64,000 nt of DNA from Rubrivivax sp. (GTDB taxonomy: Bacteria; Pseudomonadota; Gammaproteobacteria; Burkholderiales; Burkholderiaceae_C), in contig JADJHR010000003.1 of assembly GCA_016707445.1 (NCBI GenBank), positions 186,001 to 250,000 on the forward strand, written 5' to 3'. This document shows positions 33,709-42,548 of this stretch, in pieces (positions within the stretch are counted from its first letter, which is position 1; each line of letters opens with the position of its first letter). The position numbers and the translations under genes were made by a program. The notes under the pieces are model-generated. The model did no database searches. It worked only from the letters and a program-made list of their open reading frames with translations, and had not been told where the DNA came from.

Positions 33709-33714
33709 TAGAAT
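33709..33714 (+). promoter_or_regulatory. Putative -10 element for petABC
   Basis: TAGAAT 47 bp before the petA ATG, immediately downstream of the tandem repeats, which occupy the -35 region. No consensus -35, which fits an activator-dependent promoter. Confidence 0.45.
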
Positions 33715-33761
33715 CTTAGGTTGACCCTGAAGCCAGAATCGAACCATCTTCCGAGGACTCC

Positions 33762-34418
33762 ATGAGTGATTCCGCAGCGGCCCTGACGGCCGGTGATAGA
33801 GGCCGTGGCCCCGTATCCGTTGACAAGGCTGCGGGCGTCGACAGTGGACGTCGAACCTGGATTGCGCTGACCTGTGGCGCCGGTGCCGTGGGTGGCCTGG
33901 CGACCGCCGTGCCTCTGGTCAGCAGCTTCGCCCCGTCCGAGCGTGCCAAGGCCGCGGGTGCACCGGTTCAGGTCGACATCAGCGCGCTCAAGCCCGGCGA
34001 GAAACTCACCGCAGAGTGGCGCGGCAAGCCAGTGTGGATCATGCGCCGCACGCCCGAGCAGCTGGCGTCACTCAAGTTGATTGACTCGCAGTTGGCCGAC
34101 CCCAATTCGGATCGCAAGGCCTATCCGACGCCGCCCTACGCGAAGAACGAGCACCGGTCGATCAAGCCGGAGATCTTTGTCGGCGTGGGCATCTGCTCGC
34201 ACCTGGGGTGCTCGCCGATTGACCGCTTCCAGCCAGGCGCTCAGCCCTCGCTGCCCGACGACTGGCATGGCGGCTATCTGTGCCCCTGCCATGGCTCGAC
34301 CTTCGATCTGGCCGGCCGCGTGTTCAAGAACAAGCCCGCGCCCGACAATCTCGAGGTGCCGCCGCACTTCTACGTGTCGGACTCGGTGATTCTGATCGGC
34401 GAAGACAAGAAGGCCTGA
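33762..34418 (+). CDS. petA: Ubiquinol-cytochrome c reductase iron-sulfur subunit (Rieske)
   Basis: 218-aa Rieske protein of the cytochrome bc1 complex; it takes an electron from ubiquinol to cytochrome c1. A single membrane helix follows RRTWIALTCGAGAVGGLATAVPLV (about 28-50). The 2Fe-2S ligands are in GICSHLGCSP and LCPCHGSTFD, with the two disulfide Cys. GAGGA precedes the ATG. First gene of petABC. Confidence 0.97.
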   Translation: MSDSAAALTAGDRGRGPVSVDKAAGVDSGRRTWIALTCGAGAVGGLATAVPLVSSFAPSERAKAAGAPVQVDISALKPGEKLTAEWRGKPVWIMRRTPEQLASLKLIDSQLADPNSDRKAYPTPPYAKNEHRSIKPEIFVGVGICSHLGCSPIDRFQPGAQPSLPDDWHGGYLCPCHGSTFDLAGRVFKNKPAPDNLEVPPHFYVSDSVILIGEDKKA

Positions 34419-34449
34419 TCGACTGCGGTCGCAGCAACAAGAGGACCTC

Positions 34450-35856
34450 ATGGCTGAATTCAAGGAAGCACCTGCCGGCGCGTCGCTCGCGGTGAAGCTC
34501 ACCACCTGGACCGAAAACCGGTTCCCGACCGCGTTCGACGCCTACAAGGTGCACATGTCGGAGTACTACGCGCCGAAGAATTTCAATGCGTGGTACTTCT
34601 TCGGATCGCTGGCCCTGATGGTGCTGGTGATCCAGATCGTCACCGGCATCTTCCTGGTGATGCACTACAAGCCCGACGCGGCGCTGGCCTTCGCGTCGGT
34701 CGAGTACATCATGCGCGACGTGCCCTGGGGCTGGCTGGTGCGCTACATGCACAGCACCGGCGCCAGTGCGTTCTTCGTCGTCGTCTACCTGCACATGTTC
34801 CGCGGCCTGCTGTACGGCAGCTACCGCAAGCCGCGTGAGCTGGTCTGGATCTTCGGCTGCGCGATCTTCCTGTGCCTGATGGGCGAGGCCTTCTTCGGCT
34901 ACCTGCTGCCCTGGGGCCAGATGTCGTACTGGGGTGCGCAGGTGATCGTCAACCTGTTTGCCGCCGTGCCTTTCGTCGGCGACGATCTGGCGCTGCTGAT
35001 CCGCGGCGACTACGTGGTCAGCGATGCCACGCTCAACCGTTTCTTCAGCTTCCACGTGATCGCCATTCCGCTGGTGCTGCTGGGCCTGGTGGTGGCGCAC
35101 CTGCTCGCGCTGCACGATGTAGGCTCGAACAACCCGGATGGTGTCGAGATCAAGGCCAAGAAGGACCCCAGGACCGGCATCCCGCTCGACGGCATTCCGT
35201 TCCACCCTTACTACACCGTGCACGACATGATCGGCGTGGGCGTGTTCCTGATGATCTTCACCGCGATCATCTTCTTCGCACCCGAACTCGGCGGCTATTT
35301 CCTCGAGTACAACAATTTCATCCCCGCCAACCCGCTGCAGACGCCGGCCCACATTGCCCCGGTGTGGTACTTCACGCCGTACTACTCGATGCTGCGTGCC
35401 ACCACCGACCCGATGGTCAACGTCTTCGTCGGCCTGACCGCGCTCGGCACCCTGGTTGCCTTGCTCAAGGGTGGTTTTAGCGGCATGGTCAAGGGTGCCA
35501 TCGTCGTCGCCGGCCTCGTGATCATCCTGCTGCTGAAGACCTTCGACGCCAAGTTCTGGGGCGTGGTGGTGATGGGTGGCGCGGTGGTGATCCTGTTCGC
35601 ATTGCCCTGGCTCGACCGCAGCCCGGTCAAGTCGATCCGCTATCGACCCGGCTGGCACAAGATCATGCTCGGCATCTTCGTCATCTTCTTCGTCGTGCTG
35701 GGCTACCTCGGCATTCAGCCGGTGTCCGACATCGGCACCCTGCTCGCACAGATCGGCACCATCTTCTACTTCGGCTTCTTTGTGCTGATGCCCTGGTGGA
35801 GCCAGATCGGCGAGTTCAAGGCCGTGCCCGACCGCGTGACGTTCCATCCGCATTGA
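34450..35856 (+). CDS. petB: Cytochrome b of the bc1 complex
   Basis: 468-aa membrane protein carrying hemes bL and bH and the two quinone sites. Helices with the heme His ligands are in YMHSTGASAFFVVVYLHMFRG and FFSFHVIAIPLVLLGLVVAHLLALH. The Qo-site motif is P304-V305-W306-Y307 in IAPVWYFTPYYSML, so the Glu of the usual PEWY is Val. I recall this variant from some beta/gammaproteobacteria including Rubrivivax. A C-terminal extension adds further transmembrane segments after residue 330. Operon with petA and petC. Confidence 0.97.
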   Translation: MAEFKEAPAGASLAVKLTTWTENRFPTAFDAYKVHMSEYYAPKNFNAWYFFGSLALMVLVIQIVTGIFLVMHYKPDAALAFASVEYIMRDVPWGWLVRYMHSTGASAFFVVVYLHMFRGLLYGSYRKPRELVWIFGCAIFLCLMGEAFFGYLLPWGQMSYWGAQVIVNLFAAVPFVGDDLALLIRGDYVVSDATLNRFFSFHVIAIPLVLLGLVVAHLLALHDVGSNNPDGVEIKAKKDPRTGIPLDGIPFHPYYTVHDMIGVGVFLMIFTAIIFFAPELGGYFLEYNNFIPANPLQTPAHIAPVWYFTPYYSMLRATTDPMVNVFVGLTALGTLVALLKGGFSGMVKGAIVVAGLVIILLLKTFDAKFWGVVVMGGAVVILFALPWLDRSPVKSIRYRPGWHKIMLGIFVIFFVVLGYLGIQPVSDIGTLLAQIGTIFYFGFFVLMPWWSQIGEFKAVPDRVTFHPH

Positions 35857-35887
35857 CACCGAGCCCGAGCCCGAAAGCCACACCACC

Positions 35888-36658
35888 ATGAAGAAACTGA
35901 TCCTCTGGTTGCTCGCCAGCCTGGCGTTGATGTCGTCGGCCCAGGCCGCCAGCCTAGGCCCGGCATGGGACAAGTTCCCGCAGGAACGTGTCACGAACAT
36001 GGCCGCCCTGCAAAATGGCGCCAAGCTGTTCGTCAACTACTGCCTGAACTGCCACTCGGCAGCCTACATGCGCTACAACCGCCTGCGCGACATCGGCCTG
36101 ACCGAAGAGCAGATCAAGAGCAACCTGGTCTTCACCGACGCCAAGGTCGGCGACACGATGCAGGTGGCGCTCGACCCCAAGGACGCCAAGGAATGGTTCG
36201 GCGCTGCACCGCCCGACCTGACGGTGATCGCGCGCTCGCGGGCCGACGGCTCCAAGGGCAGCGGCGCCGACTACCTGTACACCTATCTGCGCAGTTACTA
36301 CCGCGACGACACCAAGGCCACGGGCTGGGACAACAGGGTGTTCCCCAGCGTGGCCATGCCGCATGTGCTGTGGGAACTGCAGGGCCAGCAGCGCGCCGTC
36401 TTCGTCGAGGCCAAGGACCCGCATAACCCCTCGAAGTCGATGCACGTGTTCAAGGGCTACGAAAGCATCAGCCCCGGCACGCTGAGTGCGGTCGACTACA
36501 ACACCTCGGTCGCCGATCTGGTCGCCTTCCTGCAGTGGATGGGTGAGCCGATGCAGGGTGAACGGGTGCGTCTGGGTGTCTGGGTGCTGCTGTTCCTGAT
36601 GGGCTTCACGATCATCGCCTGGCGGCTGAACGCTGCGTTCTGGAAGGACATCAAGTAG
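35888..36658 (+). CDS. petC: Cytochrome c1 of the bc1 complex
   Basis: 256-aa membrane-anchored c-type cytochrome. A signal peptide (MKKLILWLLASLALMSSAQA) is followed by the heme motif CLNCH (C52, C55, H56); the Met ligand is probably in VFPSVAMPHVLW, and a C-terminal anchor helix (LGVWVLLFLMGFTIIAWRL) holds it in the membrane. Last gene of petABC, followed by a terminator. Confidence 0.97.
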   Translation: MKKLILWLLASLALMSSAQAASLGPAWDKFPQERVTNMAALQNGAKLFVNYCLNCHSAAYMRYNRLRDIGLTEEQIKSNLVFTDAKVGDTMQVALDPKDAKEWFGAAPPDLTVIARSRADGSKGSGADYLYTYLRSYYRDDTKATGWDNRVFPSVAMPHVLWELQGQQRAVFVEAKDPHNPSKSMHVFKGYESISPGTLSAVDYNTSVADLVAFLQWMGEPMQGERVRLGVWVLLFLMGFTIIAWRLNAAFWKDIK

Positions 36659-36721
36659 GATCGCGCCCCCGGTGCCAGGCGCTGGGGGCCTTCACGACCC
36701 GGCACGCTGGTGCCGGCAGTG

Positions 36722-36763
36722 GCGCAGTGGTTGCCGGACGGTACCCACTGCGCTTGATTTTTT
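36722..36763 (+). terminator. Rho-independent terminator after petABC
   Basis: 9-bp stem GCGCAGTGG/CCACTGCGC (36722-36730 with 36745-36753), 14-base loop, then TTGATTTTTT. Separates petABC from sspA. Confidence 0.75.
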
Positions 36764-36806
36764 CGGGCCACCCGGGCCCGCTTCAGTTGACTGAGGGCTG
36801 ACCGCC

Positions 36807-37418
36807 ATGATGGTGCTCTATTCCGGAACCACCTGCCCGTATTCGCATCGATGCCGCTTCGTGCTGTTCGAGAAGGGCATGGATTTCGAGATCCGCGACG
36901 TCGATCTGTTTGCCAAGCCGGAAGACATCGCGCTGATGAACCCGTACAACGAGGTGCCCATCCTGGTGGAGCGCGACCTCATCCTGTACGAATCGCACAT
37001 CATCAACGAGTACATCGACGAGCGCTTCCCGCACCCGCAGCTGATGCCCGGCGATCCGGTGGCGCGTGCGCGGGTGCGGTTGTTTCTCTTCAATTTCGAG
37101 AAGGAACTGTTTGCGCACGTGAACCTGCTCGAGAGCCGCGGCCAGAAGGCCACCGACAAGCAGCTGGAGAAGGCACGTTCGCAGATTCGTGATCGCCTGA
37201 CGCAGCTGGCGCCGATCTTCCTGAAGAACAAGTACATGCTGGGCGACGACTTCAGCATGCTTGACGTGGCGATCGCACCGCTGCTGTGGCGCCTGGACTA
37301 CTACGGCATCGACCTGTCGAAGAACGCCGTGCCGCTGCTGAAGTACGCCGAGCGCATTTTCTCGCGCCCGGCCTACATCGAGGCGCTGACGCCGTCCGAG
37401 AAAGTGATGCGCAAGTAG
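36807..37418 (+). CDS. sspA: Stringent starvation protein A (GST-fold RNA polymerase-associated protein)
   Basis: 203 aa with a glutathione S-transferase fold. N-terminal MMVLYSGTTCPYSHRCRFVLFEKGMDFEIRDVD is the thioredoxin-like half, and the C-terminal helical half contains KNKYMLGDDFSMLDVAIAPLLWRL. In E. coli SspA binds RNA polymerase and alters stress and stationary-phase transcription without GST activity. Followed 20 bp later by sspB, the normal pair. Confidence 0.95.
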   Translation: MMVLYSGTTCPYSHRCRFVLFEKGMDFEIRDVDLFAKPEDIALMNPYNEVPILVERDLILYESHIINEYIDERFPHPQLMPGDPVARARVRLFLFNFEKELFAHVNLLESRGQKATDKQLEKARSQIRDRLTQLAPIFLKNKYMLGDDFSMLDVAIAPLLWRLDYYGIDLSKNAVPLLKYAERIFSRPAYIEALTPSEKVMRK

Positions 37419-37438
37419 GTCTCGCAGCGCCGCCGTCC

Positions 37439-37960
37439 ATGTCCGTTCCGCAAGCCCCCGACGCGCAAGGCAATTCGACGCGGCCCTACCTGCTGCGGGC
37501 GCTGCACGACTGGTGCACCGACAACGGGTTCACGCCGTATGTCGCCGTCTTCGTCGACGCCTCGGTGCAGGTGCCGATGGAGTACGTGAAGAACAACGAG
37601 ATCGTGCTCAACATCGGTTTCGAGGCCACCAGCGGTCTCAAGCTCGGCAACGAGTGCATCGAGTTCCGCGCCCGCTTCGGCGGCGTGTCGCGAGACATCG
37701 TCGTGCCGGTCGACCATGTGGTGGCGATCTATGCCCGTGAAAACGGGCAGGGCATGGCCTTTCCGGTGCCCACCGAAGGGGCGTCGACCGTGACGGTGCC
37801 GGGCGGCGATGCCGCGCCCCCGCCGCGCCCCGGTGCCATCCCGCGTGGCCTGCGGCTGGCCAGCGTGGAGACCCAAGCCAGCGACGAGGGCGGCGAGACC
37901 GATCAGCCCGAACCGCAACCGCCCGGCCCGCAGCGGCCGTCGCTGAAGCGGGTGAAGTAG
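37439..37960 (+). CDS. sspB: ClpXP protease specificity-enhancing factor SspB
   Basis: 173-aa adaptor that delivers ssrA-tagged and other substrates to ClpXP. The N-terminal domain (TRPYLLRALHDWCTDNGFTPYVAVFVD, NNEIVLNIGFEATSGLKLGNE) is the substrate-binding fold. The disordered Pro/Glu-rich linker ends in PQRPSLKRVK, which has the expected basic ClpX-binding tail. The ATG at 37439 is chosen for the conserved N-terminus, over a longer overlapping frame. Confidence 0.95.
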   Translation: MSVPQAPDAQGNSTRPYLLRALHDWCTDNGFTPYVAVFVDASVQVPMEYVKNNEIVLNIGFEATSGLKLGNECIEFRARFGGVSRDIVVPVDHVVAIYARENGQGMAFPVPTEGASTVTVPGGDAAPPPRPGAIPRGLRLASVETQASDEGGETDQPEPQPPGPQRPSLKRVK

Positions 37961-38019
37961 CGCTGGGTAGACGTCGAGACGCCGATGACGCACTGCCAAA
38001 GCCGCGCTGCAGCGCCTCT

Positions 38020-38025
38020 TACAAT
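38020..38025 (+). promoter_or_regulatory. Putative -10 element for tRNA-Thr
   Basis: TACAAT ends 13 bp before the mature tRNA 5' end. No clear -35. Confidence 0.45.
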
Positions 38026-38038
38026 CCTTTTCCCCGTG

Positions 38039-38114
38039 GCCGGCTTAGCTCAGCTGGTAGAGCACCCGCCTTGTAAGCGGAAGGTCGTCCGTTCGATTCG
38101 GACAGCCGGCACCA
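38039..38114 (+). tRNA. tRNA-Thr (anticodon UGU), CCA encoded
   Basis: 76 nt that fold into a full cloverleaf: acceptor GCCGGCT/AGCCGGC, D-arm GCTC...GAGC, anticodon loop CTTGTAA giving UGU at 34-36, T-loop TTCGATT, then discriminator A and encoded CCA (38112-38114). Apart from the outermost anticodon-stem pair (C-A), all stems pair. It decodes ACA and, by wobble, other Thr codons. Confidence 0.95.
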
Positions 38115-38135
38115 TGCGCCAGCGCCGTCGGGCGA

Positions 38136-38471
38136 TCAGATCAAGGCGCTGCGAGGTTGTATGCGCACCTTGATTGAAGTACCCTGCCAGCCTTCGGCCT
38201 GCAGCTGCGCCAGCAGCTGTGGCAGCAACTGCCGCAGCTTGGCTGCCGCGGCGTTGTGCGCGGCCAGCAGCGTCCAGGTGTCACCGTCCACGGGCCCCGG
38301 CCTGATGTCGGCGCGCAGGGCAGGGGGCAGCAGCCCGGAGATGGTGTCGAAGTGGCTGCGCGCCTCGGCCAACCGGCGCAGCAGCAGGCCCAGGGGCTCG
38401 CTGCGGTCCAGGGCCGTGGCCAGATTCAGCGAGAGTGCGGCGCCCGGCGGCGGCGACTTGTTCGACGACAT
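38136..38471 (-). CDS. DciA/DUF721 family protein
   Basis: 111-aa protein of the DUF721 family, which includes DciA, the ancestral bacterial helicase operator that helps load DnaB. Segments LLRRLAEARSHFDTISGLLPPALRADIRPG and the LLAAHNAAAAKLRQLLPQLL helix are family-like. It is short and lacks the basic tail of full DciA. The gene sits before the M23 peptidase and secA, the usual Burkholderiales place for this family. Divergent from the peptidase gene (18-bp gap). Confidence 0.8.
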   Translation of the reverse strand: MSSNKSPPPGAALSLNLATALDRSEPLGLLLRRLAEARSHFDTISGLLPPALRADIRPGPVDGDTWTLLAAHNAAAAKLRQLLPQLLAQLQAEGWQGTSIKVRIQPRSALI

Positions 38472-38489
38472 GAGCGGAGTTTATTGGCG

Positions 38490-39449
38490 ATGCAAGTCCT
38501 GATCACCCACAGCCGCATCGCCCGCACGCGCGTGCTGCACCTGAGCGTGCCGAAACTGGCGCTGGCGACGGTGGCGCTGGCCCTGCTGCTGATGCTGCTG
38601 TCGGGTGCAATCTATCACTTCGTGTTCCTGAAAGCCGCACGCGAAGGCTGGCCGGTGGTCAGCCAGATCGTCAATCTGATCGTGCGCGACGGCTTTGCCC
38701 AGCGTGACCGCTTCATGCGCGAGAACCTGGACGCCATGGCGCAGAAGGTGGGTGACATGCAGGCCAAGCTGGTGCGCCTGGAGCTCATGAGCGAGCGTGT
38801 CAGCGGCCTGGCCGGCGTGCGGGCAGACGATCTCAAGACGCTGCGCCGGGTCGACGGGGGCGGCAAGGGTGGCCCCTACGTGCCGGCCCGTGAACCTTCG
38901 CTGGCGCAGCTTCAGCATGTGGTCGACCACATGGACGAGCGCGCCGACTGGCAGTCCGACCTGTTCAGCATCAGCGAATCGCTGTTGTTCCAGACCCGGC
39001 TGGCCGCGCTGCGTGTGCCCGGCCAGGCGCCGGTTGATGGCCCGGTCGGTTCGGGTTTCGGCGTCCGGTCGGACCCGATCACCGGCCGCTCTGCTTTGCA
39101 CTCCGGCCTGGATTTTCCCAACGAGCCCGGCACGCCCATCCTGGCATCGGCCAGCGGGGTGGTGCTGTCCAGCAACTACCAGGGTGAATACGGCAAGGCG
39201 GTCGAGATCGACCATGGCAACGGCCTGGTCACGCGCTACGCCCATGCCCAGAAGGTGCTGGTGCAGGCCGGCCAGATGGTCAAGCGCGGTCAGTTGATCG
39301 CTGAAGTCGGGTCCACCGGCCGCTCGACCGGGCCGCACCTGCACTTCGAGGTGCTGCTGCAGGGCGTGCCGCAGGATCCGGCACGTTTCCTGGCGGCGGC
39401 CCTGGCCCCGTCGCCCGTGCCGCCGCTGGCCGCGATGGTGCGCCACTGA
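38490..39449 (+). CDS. M23-family metallopeptidase (membrane-anchored)
   Basis: 319 aa. An N-terminal transmembrane segment (LALATVALALLLMLLSGAIYHFVFL, about 25-50) is followed by a helical/coiled-coil region and a LytM/M23 endopeptidase domain: SGFGVRSDPITGRSALHSGLDFPNEPG carries the first His and Asp ligands, and GPHLHFEVL the second His pair. These cut peptidoglycan stem peptides or activate amidases. The ATG at 38490 gives the anchor; an upstream extension overlaps the DciA-like gene. A hairpin follows the stop. Confidence 0.93.
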   Translation: MQVLITHSRIARTRVLHLSVPKLALATVALALLLMLLSGAIYHFVFLKAAREGWPVVSQIVNLIVRDGFAQRDRFMRENLDAMAQKVGDMQAKLVRLELMSERVSGLAGVRADDLKTLRRVDGGGKGGPYVPAREPSLAQLQHVVDHMDERADWQSDLFSISESLLFQTRLAALRVPGQAPVDGPVGSGFGVRSDPITGRSALHSGLDFPNEPGTPILASASGVVLSSNYQGEYGKAVEIDHGNGLVTRYAHAQKVLVQAGQMVKRGQLIAEVGSTGRSTGPHLHFEVLLQGVPQDPARFLAAALAPSPVPPLAAMVRH

Positions 39450-39456
39450 GCCGGCG

Positions 39457-39486
39457 CACATGACAGCACCTGCGTGCTGTCATGTG
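39457..39486 (+). terminator. Perfect 12-bp hairpin between the M23 peptidase and secA
   Basis: CACATGACAGCA / TGCTGTCATGTG with a 6-base loop, starting 8 bp after the peptidase stop. It is a strong structure but has no T-tract, so it may end transcription weakly, stabilise the upstream mRNA or regulate secA from its leader. It contains the ATG (39482) of a small frame described in the findings. Confidence 0.5.
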
Positions 39487-39547
39487 GCTTGCGAAGACCC
39501 TTGATCAACGGGACCGGGCGCCCCCCAGGGCCGCCTGAGCGGGGTGC

Positions 39548-39553
39548 TAAACT
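39548..39553 (+). promoter_or_regulatory. Putative -10 element for secA
   Basis: TAAACT in the context GGTGCTAAACTG, 168 bp before the secA ATG, implying a leader of about 160 nt. The -35 is unclear. Confidence 0.35.
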
Positions 39554-39721
39554 GACCCGCTTTGCGCTCGCTCGGCGACCCCGGCGGTCCTTGTCGGCCG
39601 CTGCCTTGTGATGCCGGCACCGGCCCTCATTTGCCGCACACTGCCCGGCCTACGCAGCCCCTGACCGCGGTGCTGCACGCAGCGCCGATCGTTCCGAACA
39701 CCAAAAACGCCCAGTCGCCGC

Positions 39722-42466
39722 ATGTTCCCCAAGATACTGACCCAGATCTTCGGCAGTCGAAACGATCGCCTGCTCAAGGGCTACCGCCGCACGGTGCAGC
39801 AGATCAACGCGCTTGAGCCCCGGTTCGAAGCGCTGGACGACGCGGGTCTGCGCGCCATGACCGATGAGTTTCGCCAGCGCATCGAAAAGGGTGAAACGCT
39901 CGACCAGCTGCTGCCCGAGGCCTTTGCCGTCGTGCGCGAGGCCGGCAAGCGCACGCTGAAGATGCGCCACTTCGACGTGCAGCTGGTCGGCGGCATGACG
40001 CTGCACAACGGCAAGATCGCCGAGATGCGCACCGGCGAAGGCAAGACGCTGATGGCCACGCTGCCGGTCTACCTGAACGCCCTGGGCGGCAAGGGGGTGC
40101 ACCTGGTCACCGTCAACGACTATCTGGCGCGGCGCGACGCCGAATGGATGGGGCGGCTGTACACCTTTCTCGGCCTGACGGTCGGCGTCAACGTGCCGGG
40201 CATGCAGCGCGAAGAAAAGCAGGCCGCGTTCGCCGCCGACGTCACCTACGGCACCAACAACGAATTCGGCTTCGACTACCTGCGCGACAACATGGTCTAC
40301 GAGGTGGCCGACCGTGTCGCCCGCGGGCTGAACTACGCCATCGTCGACGAGGTCGATTCGATCCTGATCGACGAGGCGCGCACGCCGCTGATCATCAGCG
40401 GCCAGGCCGAGGACCACACCGAGCTCTACGTGCGCATCAACGGCGTGGTGCCGCAGCTCAAGAAGCAGATCGGCGAGGCCGACCCGCGCACCGGCGAGGG
40501 CGTGATCGAGCCCGGCGACTTCACGGTCGACGAGAAGACCCACCAGGTCTTCCTCACCGAAGCCGGCCATGAAAAAGCCGAACAGGTGCTGACCGAGGCC
40601 GGCCTGCTCGCCGTAGGCGCCAGTCTGTACGACCCGGCCAACATCTCGCTGATGCACCATGTGTACGCGGCCCTGCGCGCCAACAATCTGTACAACCGTG
40701 ACCAGCACTACGTGGTGCAGAACGGCGAGGTGGTGATCGTCGACGAATTCACCGGCCGCCTGATGACGGGCCGGCGCTGGAGCGACGGCCTGCACCAGGC
40801 CGTGGAAGCCAAGGAAGGCGTGGAAATCCAGAGCGAGAACCAGACCCTGGCCTCGGTCACGTTCCAGAACTACTTTCGCATGTACGGCAAGCTGTCGGGC
40901 ATGACCGGCACCGCCGATACCGAGGCCTATGAATTCCAGGAAATCTACGGCCTGGAAACCGTCGTCATCCCGCCCAACAAGCCGACCATCCGCAAGGACG
41001 AGAACGACCTCATCTACAAGACGGCCAAGGAAAAGTACGACGCCGTCACCAACGACATCCGCGACTGCTACGAGCGCGGCCAGCCGGTGCTGGTGGGCAC
41101 CACGTCGATCGAGAACTCAGAGCTGATCTCGGCGCTGTTGACCAAGGCCAAGCTGCCGCACCAGGTGCTCAACGCCAAGCAGCATGCGAAAGAGGCCGAG
41201 ATCGTGGCTCAGGCCGGGCGCCCCAAGATGGTGACCATCGCCACCAACATGGCCGGCCGCGGCACCGACATCGTGCTGGGTGGCAACGTCGAAAAGCAGG
41301 TGCAGTTCGTCGAAGCCGACCCCGAGCTGTCGGACGACGAGAAGAAGGCGCGCGCGCTCAAGCTCAACGACGAATGGCAGGGCCTGCACGACCAGGTCAA
41401 GGCACTGGGCGGGCTGCGCATCGTGGCCACCGAACGCCATGAAAGCCGCCGCATCGACAACCAGCTGCGTGGCCGCTCGGGCCGCCAGGGTGACCCCGGT
41501 GCCAGCCGCTTCTACCTGAGCCTGGACGATTCGCTGATGCGCATCTTTGCCGGTGACCGCGTGCGCGCGATCATGGACCGGCTGAAGATGCCCGAGGGCG
41601 AGGCCATCGAGGCCGGCATCGTCAACCGCAGCATCGAGAGCGCGCAGCGCAAGGTCGAGGCGCGCAACTTCGACATCCGCAAGCAGCTGCTCGAGTACGA
41701 CGACGTCAGCAACGACCAGCGCAAGGTGATCTACCAGCAGCGCAACGAGATCCTCGAAGCGGTGACGCTGGACGAGCAGATCGCCAACCTGCGACGCGCG
41801 GCAATCACCGACGTCGTGCGCGCCCAGGTGCCGGCCGAGAGCCTGGAAGAGCAATGGGACCTGGACGCGCTGCAGCGCGCGCTGAAGGACGAATGGCAGC
41901 TCGACGTCGACCTGAAGGCCAAGGTGGCCGGCAGCGACAGCATCACCGACGACGACATCGTCGACCAGGTGACGGCCGCCGCCGACACGATGTTCAAGGC
42001 CAAGGTCGAGCAGGTCGGCGCCGAACAGTTCACGCCCTTCATGCGCATGGTGCTGCTGCAGTCCATGGACAGCCACTGGCGCGAGCACCTGGCGGCGCTG
42101 GACTACCTGCGCCAGGGCATCCACCTGCGCGGCTATGCGCAGCAGAACCCCAAGCAGGAATACAAGCGCGAGGCATTCGAGCTGTTTTCGCAACTGCTCG
42201 ACGTCGTCAAGCATGAGGTCACGCGCACGCTGATGACGGTGCGCATCCAGAGCCAGGAGCAGGCCAGCCAGGCCGCCGAGTCGATCGAAGAGCAGCTGAC
42301 GCAACTGGCCAACGTCACCTACACCCACCCGAACGAGGACGGCAGCGTGTCGCAAGAGGCCGACCCTGCCACGTTGGCGCAGCAGGTGCCCAAGGTGGGC
42401 CGCAACGACCCCTGCCCGTGCGGCAGCGGGAAGAAGTACAAGCAGTGCCACGGGAAGCTGGCCTGA
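39722..42466 (+). CDS. secA: Preprotein translocase ATPase SecA
   Basis: 914-aa motor of the Sec export pathway. Walker A is GEGKT (105-109), Walker B is in VDEVDSILIDEARTP, helicase motifs include TNMAGRGTDI and ERHESRRIDNQLRGRSGRQGD, and the C-terminus ends with the zinc-binding CPCGSGKKYKQCHG that contacts SecB. Normal length. Preceded by a 272-bp region with a hairpin and followed by a bidirectional terminator. Confidence 0.98.
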   Translation: MFPKILTQIFGSRNDRLLKGYRRTVQQINALEPRFEALDDAGLRAMTDEFRQRIEKGETLDQLLPEAFAVVREAGKRTLKMRHFDVQLVGGMTLHNGKIAEMRTGEGKTLMATLPVYLNALGGKGVHLVTVNDYLARRDAEWMGRLYTFLGLTVGVNVPGMQREEKQAAFAADVTYGTNNEFGFDYLRDNMVYEVADRVARGLNYAIVDEVDSILIDEARTPLIISGQAEDHTELYVRINGVVPQLKKQIGEADPRTGEGVIEPGDFTVDEKTHQVFLTEAGHEKAEQVLTEAGLLAVGASLYDPANISLMHHVYAALRANNLYNRDQHYVVQNGEVVIVDEFTGRLMTGRRWSDGLHQAVEAKEGVEIQSENQTLASVTFQNYFRMYGKLSGMTGTADTEAYEFQEIYGLETVVIPPNKPTIRKDENDLIYKTAKEKYDAVTNDIRDCYERGQPVLVGTTSIENSELISALLTKAKLPHQVLNAKQHAKEAEIVAQAGRPKMVTIATNMAGRGTDIVLGGNVEKQVQFVEADPELSDDEKKARALKLNDEWQGLHDQVKALGGLRIVATERHESRRIDNQLRGRSGRQGDPGASRFYLSLDDSLMRIFAGDRVRAIMDRLKMPEGEAIEAGIVNRSIESAQRKVEARNFDIRKQLLEYDDVSNDQRKVIYQQRNEILEAVTLDEQIANLRRAAITDVVRAQVPAESLEEQWDLDALQRALKDEWQLDVDLKAKVAGSDSITDDDIVDQVTAAADTMFKAKVEQVGAEQFTPFMRMVLLQSMDSHWREHLAALDYLRQGIHLRGYAQQNPKQEYKREAFELFSQLLDVVKHEVTRTLMTVRIQSQEQASQAAESIEEQLTQLANVTYTHPNEDGSVSQEADPATLAQQVPKVGRNDPCPCGSGKKYKQCHGKLA

Positions 42467-42548
42467 GTCCAGCGCCGGGCTGAAGTCGCCACCGGCTGTA
42501 TCGCGGGCCCTGCCGGCAACTTGTCGACCCATAGGTCGCCGGCAAGAA

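Noticed and set aside
39562..39816. 84-codon frame before and into secA as a SecM-like regulator
   Set aside because: No signal peptide or arrest motif, Pro/Arg-rich, and it overlaps the secA start out of frame.
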